Below, piece after piece: positions 58,690 to 64,000 of a DNA stretch of 64,000 nt (positions are counted from its first letter, which is position 1; every line of letters starts with the position of its first letter). The position numbers and the translations under genes are program-made. This stretch comes from Flagellimonas pacifica (GTDB taxonomy: Bacteria > Bacteroidota > Bacteroidia > Flavobacteriales > Flavobacteriaceae). Below the pieces are notes generated by a model. The model saw only the letters and a program-made list of their open reading frames with translations, was not told the origin of the DNA and made no database searches. The stretch lies in contig NZ_OBEH01000002.1 in assembly GCF_900215465.1 (NCBI RefSeq), forward strand, positions 1-64,000. The letters run 5' to 3'.

Positions 58690-60117
58690 TTATTTTCTGT
58701 AATCCAGAGCTGGAGGTCTATCTCCAAGCAAGGGAATGTATTTAAAATCCTTTCCCCTTCTTTCCTCTAGTTCCGCTTTGGCTTTCTCGATGGTTTTTAG
58801 GTTTTCAAAAAGATCTATCGCCGTGAGTGACAATGCTTTTGCGGCCACCATCATTCCTTTATTGCCAATAGAGGTACCCCCAGCTGAAACGGCTTGCCAA
58901 CTATGGGCGGGTGTTCCAGGAACCCAAGTGGCAGCACCCATGCCCACAGTAGGGACAGCAAAGCTTACATCGCCAACATCTGTGGATCCGTATGCTCTTG
59001 CCTCCTCTTTATAAGGTTGAACATCTGATGCTCTTTTTACATCTAAGGTTTCATAGCCTAAACTTCTGGAAATTTTTTCCGAAAATGTCATTTCTTCATC
59101 CGTGTAAGTTATTCCTCCCACTTTGGATAGATTATCATGCATTAATTTTTGTAAGGTAAGATTTGGTAATAGTTCATGGGTTCCTCCAATCATTTCATAA
59201 TCCATGGTGGTTCCTGTTCCCAGGGCAGCTCCTTCAGCTGCTTTTACCATACGATCAAAAATGTCAATGACCACATCCCTTTTGTTATGTCTGGCATAGT
59301 AATAGACCTCGGCAAAATTGGGAACTACATTGGGAGCTTTTCCTCCATCGGTGATTACATAATGAATTCGTGCTTCCTGTGGAATATGTTCACGCATCAT
59401 GTTTACCATATTATTCATGGCCTCAACACCATCTAATGCCGAGCGACCGCGTTCAGGGGCTCCCGCTGCATGGGCAGAAGTTCCATAAAACCGAAATTTG
59501 GCAGATTTATTGGCAAGTGCTGCCCCGGCACTTGCTGCATTTTGTGCGCTAGGATGCCAATGGAGAGCAATATCCACATCATTGAACAGACCTTCACGAA
59601 CCATGTAAACTTTTCCTGAACCACCCTCTTCGGCTGGGCAGCCATAAAAACGAATGGTTCCCTTGGTTTTGTTTTTCTTCATCCAGTTTTTTACGGCAAT
59701 AGCGGCTGCGGTAGAAGCAGTTCCAAAAAGGTGATGCCCGCAGGCATGACCGGCGGCCTTACCTGCTGATTTCTTTTCAGGTACTGCTTGTTGGGATAAG
59801 CCCGGAAGAGCATCGTATTCTCCCAAAATAGCAATGACAGGATATCCTGATCCATATTCAGCAATAAAAGCGGTGGGAATTCCGGCAACGCCTTTATTTA
59901 TGGAAAAACCCTCATCAGAAAGTGTTTTTTGTAAAAGGGCTGAACTCTTATCTTCCAAATATCCCATTTCCGCCAGATTCCAAATCTGTTGTGCGATATT
60001 TCCATATTTAGAGGCTTGCTCGTTTAATTTTTTTAAGACGTCATCTCTATTTTCTTGAGCAGAAGAGGTGGAGGTAAGTAAAATTGCCCCAATGTAGAAG
60101 ATCAGTAGTTTTTTCAT
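58690..60117 (-). CDS. Secreted M20-family amidohydrolase (AbgB-like)
   Basis: A 475-residue metal-dependent amidohydrolase with a signal peptide (about 1-20, ending SSAQ). Motifs are GEYDALPGLSQ, AAGHACGHHLFG, ALHWHPSA and GTSAHAAGAPERGRSALDGVEAMN (shown in parts in the gene). The pattern fits the p-aminobenzoyl-glutamate hydrolase subunit B / M20D group, which cleaves amide bonds of acylated amino acids. The AbgA partner is not in the window. It is divergent from the ndh-like remnant. Confidence 0.92.
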   Translation of the reverse strand: MKKLLIFYIGAILLTSTSSAQENRDDVLKKLNEQASKYGNIAQQIWNLAEMGYLEDKSSALLQKTLSDEGFSINKGVAGIPTAFIAEYGSGYPVIAILGEYDALPGLSQQAVPEKKSAGKAAGHACGHHLFGTASTAAAIAVKNWMKKNKTKGTIRFYGCPAEEGGSGKVYMVREGLFNDVDIALHWHPSAQNAASAGAALANKSAKFRFYGTSAHAAGAPERGRSALDGVEAMNNMVNMMREHIPQEARIHYVITDGGKAPNVVPNFAEVYYYARHNKRDVVIDIFDRMVKAAEGAALGTGTTMDYEMIGGTHELLPNLTLQKLMHDNLSKVGGITYTDEEMTFSEKISRSLGYETLDVKRASDVQPYKEEARAYGSTDVGDVSFAVPTVGMGAATWVPGTPAHSWQAVSAGGTSIGNKGMMVAAKALSLTAIDLFENLKTIEKAKAELEERRGKDFKYIPLLGDRPPALDYRK

Positions 60118-60195
60118 TAAGTTATAGTTTTGTTAGTCGGTTTTAAAGATACTAAAAAACCTATCTCGCAGCTATTTTTGCCCATAGGGAATCCG

Positions 60196-60203
60196 TAAAT
60201 TTG
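60196..60203 (+). promoter_or_regulatory. -7 box in front of the NADH dehydrogenase remnant
   Basis: TAAATTTG matches TAnnTTTG, 5 bp before the remnant's ATG; a second box, TATTTTTG, lies at 60173-60180. The promoter of a lost gene seems to be retained. Confidence 0.5.
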
Positions 60204-60208
60204 CAAAC

Positions 60209-60337
60209 ATGTCCAGTATGAATATTCCACAGTCCAGCCTACCAAGAATTGTTATCATTGGAGGAGGTTTTGGGGGCATTGCCCTTGCAAAAAATCAAAT
60301 AAAAAGTATACAGATTTTCAAAGTGGAGCAAGTATAA
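60209..60337 (+). pseudogene. Truncated type II NADH dehydrogenase-like remnant (N-terminus only)
   Basis: This short frame is below usual ORF cut-offs. It encodes 42 residues beginning MSSMNIPQSSLPRIVIIGGG, followed by FGGIALAKN. The beta strand plus GxGxxG nucleotide-binding loop and the serine/proline-rich lead match the N-terminus of flavobacterial type II NADH:quinone oxidoreductases. After about residue 28 the similarity ends; 14 unrelated residues (ending FKVEQV) precede a stop at 60335. The rest of the enzyme (about 400 residues) is missing, and the stop lies 17 bp from the stop of convergent xerD. It looks like the stump of a deleted gene that kept its promoter. Confidence 0.7.
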
Positions 60338-60354
60338 TTTCACTCTCCTTATTA

Positions 60355-61260
60355 CTATTCTGATGCATTTCTAGGGTGAAAATCACTTAGGACTGTAGAT
60401 AAGAACTTTCGGTTTATGTGCATATAAACTTCCGTAGTGGTAATGCTCTCGTGCCCCAACATTTGTTGAATAGCCCTTAAATCAGCACCATTTTCCAGTA
60501 AATGTGTTGCAAATGAATGTCTAAAAGTATGGGGACTTATACTTTTGTTTAATCCATTTTTTTCTGCCAATTGTTTTATTATAGTAAATATCATGGCTCT
60601 GGTAAGCTGCTTTCCCCTCCGGTTTAGAAAAAGAAAATCTTCATGTTCCTTTTGTATATTCAAGTGTAACCTAACTTGGCTCTTGTAAATATTGATGTAT
60701 TTTTTGTTCAATTTACTTATGGGAACAAAACGCTGTTTATTTCCCTTGCCCGTAACCTTTATGAAATCTTCTTCAAAGTATAAATCAGACAGTTTCAGGT
60801 TTATAAGTTCAGAAACTCTTAGTCCGCATCCATATAAAGTCTCCAAAATAGCCCTGTTACGCTCACCTTCAGGTTTTGAAAGATCAATTGCCGCTATAAG
60901 GTCGTTGATTTCATCGGTTGAAAGTGTATCGGGAAGTTTCCTGGCTGTTTTAGGAGTTTCTATCAAATCCATTGGATTATCCGTTCTGTAATCTTCAAAA
61001 ATAAGATAGGTAAAGAATCCTTTAAGCCCAGAAATAATACGGGCCTGAGATCTTGGATTTACCATTTTTGCCACATCATATATAAACTTTTGAACCGTTT
61101 CTTGGGTTATTTCCAAAGGCGATTCAACAATAGTATGTTCGTCAAGATAGTCCCTAAGTTTTTGAAGATCTAAACCATAATTGGTAATGGTATTTTCTGA
61201 AAGACCTCGCTCAATTTTCAGGTAATGTTGATAATCCGTTAATGCCTGATTCCAATTCAT
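60355..61260 (-). CDS. xerD: Tyrosine recombinase XerD
   Basis: A 301-residue site-specific recombinase. The N-terminal SAM-like DNA-binding domain spans about 1-100. The catalytic residues are the Arg in GCGLRVSELINL, the Lys in VTGKGNKQRFVPI, the HxxR of HTFRHSFATHLL, the His in LGHESITTTE and the nucleophile Tyr in EVYMHI. XerD with XerC resolves chromosome dimers at dif. The neighbouring aroQ agrees with a chromosomal housekeeping copy rather than an integron or phage integrase. Confidence 0.93.
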   Translation of the reverse strand: MNWNQALTDYQHYLKIERGLSENTITNYGLDLQKLRDYLDEHTIVESPLEITQETVQKFIYDVAKMVNPRSQARIISGLKGFFTYLIFEDYRTDNPMDLIETPKTARKLPDTLSTDEINDLIAAIDLSKPEGERNRAILETLYGCGLRVSELINLKLSDLYFEEDFIKVTGKGNKQRFVPISKLNKKYINIYKSQVRLHLNIQKEHEDFLFLNRRGKQLTRAMIFTIIKQLAEKNGLNKSISPHTFRHSFATHLLENGADLRAIQQMLGHESITTTEVYMHINRKFLSTVLSDFHPRNASE

Positions 61261-61401
61261 TGTTTAAAGATAATCACAAATAGTTTTGTGCAGTTTGTTC
61301 GTTTATAGGGATTGGTCAATTGATATGGTGTATTGGTCAAATGGTAAATATTAGAGGTATTTATAATGATACTTTTAGAATGAATCAAACATTAAATTAT
61401 A

Positions 61402-61899
61402 ATGAGAAAAATGTATTTAACGACCATTGCTCTTTTTGCAATAGGGTTTATGGTAAAAGCACAGGAAAATGTTATTAAAGTTAATCCGTTGGCACTTGCT
61501 TTTGGAACAATGGAAATTGGTTATGAAAGAGTCTTAAATCAAAAACAATCTTTTCAAGTGGATTTAGGATATACAACTTTTTCTACAGGAGGTTCGAAAT
61601 ATTCAGGATTTGGTATAGGAGCGCAGTATCGATTCTATATACAAGAAGGAAAGCATGCGCCAGAAGGTTGGTTTTTGGCACCTGTGGCTAATTATTCATC
61701 CTCTAAGGCAGATAACTTTAAAACAACGGTATTGGTAGCTGGTGGTGTAGGTGGTTATCAATGGAATTGGAATCCCATTACACTGGATTTATATGGTGGA
61801 CCTGCCTTTTATAGTGTGAAATCTGATGATACTGCTTTTAGTTATGGATTTGATGGGTTAGGAGTGCGAGTTGGATTTTCACTTGGTTTTGCTTTCTAA
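61402..61899 (+). CDS. Small outer-membrane beta-barrel-like protein (DUF3575-like)
   Basis: A 165-residue protein with a signal peptide (about 1-21, ending VKAQ). The mature part consists of amphipathic strands, including KVNPLALAFGTMEIGYERVL and the aromatic C-terminus GFSLGFAF, typical of small outer-membrane barrels. The opening resembles DUF3575. It is a single gene with its own terminator at 61928, followed by another small barrel gene. Function unknown. Confidence 0.72.
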   Translation: MRKMYLTTIALFAIGFMVKAQENVIKVNPLALAFGTMEIGYERVLNQKQSFQVDLGYTTFSTGGSKYSGFGIGAQYRFYIQEGKHAPEGWFLAPVANYSSSKADNFKTTVLVAGGVGGYQWNWNPITLDLYGGPAFYSVKSDDTAFSYGFDGLGVRVGFSLGFAF

Positions 61900-61927
61900 A
61901 AGATCAGGTCAAAAATGGATTTTATGA

Positions 61928-61953
61928 GAGGAGGCATTAGCCTCCTTTTTTGC
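61928..61953 (+). terminator. Terminator after the first small barrel gene
   Basis: GAGGAGGC and GCCTCCTT arms (stem GGAGGC with GCCTCC) are followed by TTTTTTG. It lies 29 bp past the stop codon. Confidence 0.85.
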
Positions 61954-62019
61954 GCATTAAGTTTTTTTAACACTATTTTAATGGAAAGTGCGTTTTAACT
62001 TCTGACCAATTTAACAAAC

Positions 62020-62535
62020 ATGAAAAACATAATTACAACAAGTATTTTTTTTCTCTTAGTAACTTTTGCAATGCATGCACAAGTAGATAGAAGTAGTTTT
62101 AAAGTAGGTTTAAATGCTGGTATACCAGTTGGTGATGCTGCCGATGTTTCCAGTTTTAGTATTGGATTGGATGTCAATTATCATTGGGGTGTTTCCGAAT
62201 TGTTTGATGTAGGTCTCGCCACTGGGTTTATTAACGCTTTTGGTGACACTGACACTTCTTCCGTTGGACCTGTGACCGTGCAAACAGAGTTTGAAGATTT
62301 TCAGTTTTTACCTGTAGCAGCTTCGGTACGTATCTATCCAACCTACCATTTTAAGTTTGGAGTTGATGCTGGCTATGCCGTTGGTATAAGTGATGGTATG
62401 GAAGGAGGGCTTTACTATAGGCCCATAGTGGGGTATAATATTACGGGAAATACAGAACTTAATGTTTCTTATATGGTTGTGGAGGATAATATTTCGTTTT
62501 CTGTTGCAACTGTAGGAATTTTGTTTTTGTTCTAG
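62020..62535 (+). CDS. Small outer-membrane beta-barrel protein
   Basis: A 171-residue protein with a signal peptide (about 1-20, ending MHAQ). The mature part is made of alternating strands and turns (KVGLNAGIPVGDAADV, SIGLDVNYHWG) and ends in an aromatic-rich strand (SVATVGILFLF). It belongs to the generic outer-membrane barrel group without a specific assignment. It has its own terminator and precedes aroQ. Confidence 0.72.
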   Translation: MKNIITTSIFFLLVTFAMHAQVDRSSFKVGLNAGIPVGDAADVSSFSIGLDVNYHWGVSELFDVGLATGFINAFGDTDTSSVGPVTVQTEFEDFQFLPVAASVRIYPTYHFKFGVDAGYAVGISDGMEGGLYYRPIVGYNITGNTELNVSYMVVEDNISFSVATVGILFLF

Positions 62536-62552
62536 ATTTAAAAACATAACAC

Positions 62553-62585
62553 AAAAAAGCAGGGAAGTCCCTGCTTTTTCTTTTT
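62553..62585 (+). terminator. Terminator between the second barrel gene and aroQ
   Basis: AAAAAAGCAGGGA and TCCCTGCTTTTT arms around AGT form a long stem, followed by C and TTTTTT. It is positioned just past the stop codon. Confidence 0.9.
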
Positions 62586-62609
62586 TATAGATGTTGTATT
62601 TTTATCCAT

Positions 62610-63026
62610 ATGAAATTAATGATTATCAACGGCCCCAATTTAAACCTCCTAGGAAAGCGAGAACCCGAGTTGTACGGAAGTATCACATTTGAGGATTATT
62701 TTTTGCAATTACAGAAAAAATTCGAAGGAGTTGAATTAGAGTATTTTCAATCCAATATAGAAGGAGAACTTATAGACAAGATTCAGGAGGTTGGTTTCAC
62801 CTATGATGGTATTGTATTAAATGCAGCGGCATATACACATACTTCGGTTGGTATTGGAGACGCGGTTAAAGGTATTGAGATCCCAGTGATTGAAGTTCAT
62901 ATTTCCAACACCTTCAAAAGAGAAGATTTTAGACATATTTCCTATATATCCTCTGGTGCTAAAGGCGTAATTCTAGGTTTTGGTCTCCAAAGTTATGATT
63001 TGGCAATACAAAGCTTTATCAGCTAA
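62610..63026 (+). CDS. aroQ: Type II 3-dehydroquinate dehydratase
   Basis: A 138-residue enzyme. IINGPNLNLLGKREPELYG (general acid/base Tyr region), the NAAAYTHTSVGIGDAV loop, and VIEVHISNTFKREDFRH with the catalytic His are all present. It removes water from 3-dehydroquinate to give 3-dehydroshikimate in aromatic amino-acid synthesis. Length matches the family. Its stop overlaps the stop of the convergent DUF3817 gene by 4 bp. Confidence 0.95.
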   Translation: MKLMIINGPNLNLLGKREPELYGSITFEDYFLQLQKKFEGVELEYFQSNIEGELIDKIQEVGFTYDGIVLNAAAYTHTSVGIGDAVKGIEIPVIEVHISNTFKREDFRHISYISSGAKGVILGFGLQSYDLAIQSFIS

Positions 63027-63301
63027 GCTCCTTTTAAGTATTTCTTATCTGCGTAAAATGTCCCAAAGGGCAAAAGTGAGGCTATAAAAAGCACAATAAA
63101 ATGTTTGATACTCCATTTGTGTTTCCAGCAAACAATGATAGCAATAATCACATAAGCTATAAAAAGTCCGCCATGGGCATATCCCACAATCTTATTGGGT
63201 TCTAAAATATTGGCCCAATACTTTAAAGGCATAGTAAACCCAAATAACAGAAGATAGGATATTCCTTCTAAAATTGCCGTGGCTCTGAATAGTTTAAGCA
63301 C
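63023..63301 (-). CDS. DUF3817 domain-containing membrane protein
   Basis: A 92-residue protein with three membrane helices. FRATAILEGISYLLLFGFTMPLKYW (the N-terminal helix, split here) and HGGLFIAYV with a central His match DUF3817. Function unknown. It is 8 bp after the lpdA gene on the same strand and probably co-transcribed. Confidence 0.85.
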   Translation of the reverse strand: MLKLFRATAILEGISYLLLFGFTMPLKYWANILEPNKIVGYAHGGLFIAYVIIAIIVCWKHKWSIKHFIVLFIASLLPFGTFYADKKYLKGA

Positions 63302-63309
63302 AATATAAA

Positions 63310-64000
63310 TTATAGGTGAATAACCTCGTCATACGCATCAGCTACAGCTTCCATGACCGCCTCACTCATTGTGGGGTGGGGGTGAACTGCTTTGAGTACT
63401 TCATGCCCAGTAGTTTCTAATTTTCTGGCAACCACGGCTTCAGCAATCATATCGGTAACACCTACACCGATCATGTGGCAACCCAACCATTCGCCATACT
63501 TGGCATCAAAGATTACTTTAACAAAGCCATCAGGGGTTCCAGAGGCCTTAGCTTTTCCACTAGCTGAGAATGGAAATTTGCCCACTTTAATATCATATCC
63601 TTGTTCTTTGGCCTGTTTTTCTGTGAGTCCAACAGATGCTACTTCTGGGACACAATAGGTACATCCAGGAATATTGCCATAATCCAAAGCTTCAACATGC
63701 ATTCCGGCTATTTTCTCTACACAAAGAATTCCTTCTGCGGAAGCAACGTGAGCCAAAGCCTGCCCTGGAGTAACATCTCCAATGGCATAATATCCGGGAA
63801 TGTTGGTTTGATAGTAATCGTTGACCAAAATTTTATCTCGATCTACTGCTATACCAACGTCTTCTAGTCCAATATTTTCAATATTGGTTTTGATACCCAC
63901 CGCTGAAAGTACAATATCAGCTTCCAATACCTCTTCTCCTTTGGATGTCTTAATCGTAGCTTTTACACCATCACCAGAGGTGTCAACATGGGTAACTTCT
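63310..64000 (-). CDS. lpdA: Dihydrolipoyl dehydrogenase, C-terminal part (runs off the window)
   Basis: The last 230 residues of E3, the flavoprotein that reoxidises dihydrolipoamide in the pyruvate and 2-oxoglutarate dehydrogenase complexes. The frame is open to the window edge, so the first part (FAD domain and redox disulfide) is outside. Visible: VLSAVGIKTNIENIG, the second FAD contact YAIGDVTPGQALAHVASAEG, and the dimerisation domain ending HPHPTMSEAVMEAV with the catalytic His-Glu pair. All motifs are intact; the shorter in-frame TTG start at 63927 is an artefact. Confidence 0.94.
   Translation of the reverse strand, partial: EVTHVDTSGDGVKATIKTSKGEEVLEADIVLSAVGIKTNIENIGLEDVGIAVDRDKILVNDYYQTNIPGYYAIGDVTPGQALAHVASAEGILCVEKIAGMHVEALDYGNIPGCTYCVPEVASVGLTEKQAKEQGYDIKVGKFPFSASGKAKASGTPDGFVKVIFDAKYGEWLGCHMIGVGVTDMIAEAVVARKLETTGHEVLKAVHPHPTMSEAVMEAVADAYDEVIHL

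Noticed and set aside
60355..61260. Integron or phage integrase marking a genomic island
   Set aside because: The protein has the standard XerD length and motifs and sits beside aroQ; no attachment repeats, phage or cassette genes are near.

Overview
The window is chromosomal DNA from a marine-type member of the Flavobacteriaceae (Bacteroidota), AT-rich at roughly 37-38 % GC by eye. This placement rests on the SusC/SusD pair, FecR/ECF sigma switches, TAnnTTTG promoter boxes in place of E. coli-type promoters, few strong Shine-Dalgarno sites, bacillithiol synthesis (BshC), and many proteins of Flavobacteriia-typical families (DUF6048, DUF6452, DUF6768, DUF5686, five-LysM ligand-binding fusion). 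I cannot name the genus with confidence. No prophage, insertion sequence, CRISPR array, tRNA or plasmid function was seen.

Layout. 1-128: 3' part of a 5S rRNA and its terminator, the end of an rRNA operon. 159-2865: secreted amidohydrolase, PAQR/hemolysin III-like membrane protein, ZIP metal transporter. 2943-13298 (minus strand): a nutrient-uptake locus, ordered in transcription as ECF sigma, FecR anti-sigma, STN-containing SusC, SusD, then a large FG-GAP/UnbV lipoprotein; no hydrolase is linked. 13541-20281: rRNA methyltransferase-type genes (THUMP enzyme, rlmD), the DUF6452/DUF6048 pair, a second ECF sigma with a DUF6768 membrane partner, and rocD. 20320-28215: DUF5686 protein, M14 peptidase, bshC coupled to a GT39-type glycosyltransferase, and pgmB. 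28424-33000: tight operon guaA, LysM/ligand-binding fusion, OsmC, HExxH protein. 33087-36053: sulfatase, small protein, Tat-exported TIM-barrel isomerase. 36100-39977: DUF3820 protein, pyrG, yidC. 40259-44697: two adjacent multi-FAS1 lipoproteins. 45078-47724: mnmA, YrpB-type flavin oxidoreductase, small YfiM-like protein. 47734-55277: a six-gene MoxR/DUF58/DUF4350/DUF4129/membrane/SpoIIM operon, divergent from RDD and TRIC-type membrane proteins. 55278-58619: cyclophilin and NUDIX genes whose start codons overlap, an acyltransferase, and a third ECF sigma with a four-helix membrane partner. 58690-64000: M20 amidohydrolase, a decapitated type II NADH dehydrogenase remnant, xerD, two small outer-membrane proteins, aroQ, a DUF3817 protein and the 3' part of lpdA.

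Most of this is ordinary core genome. The points most worth a second look are the ndh-like remnant at 60209-60337, the three ECF sigma factors with three different membrane partners, the hydrolase-less Sus locus with a 14-motif FG-GAP lipoprotein and two RNA hairpins, and the paired FAS1 lipoproteins.
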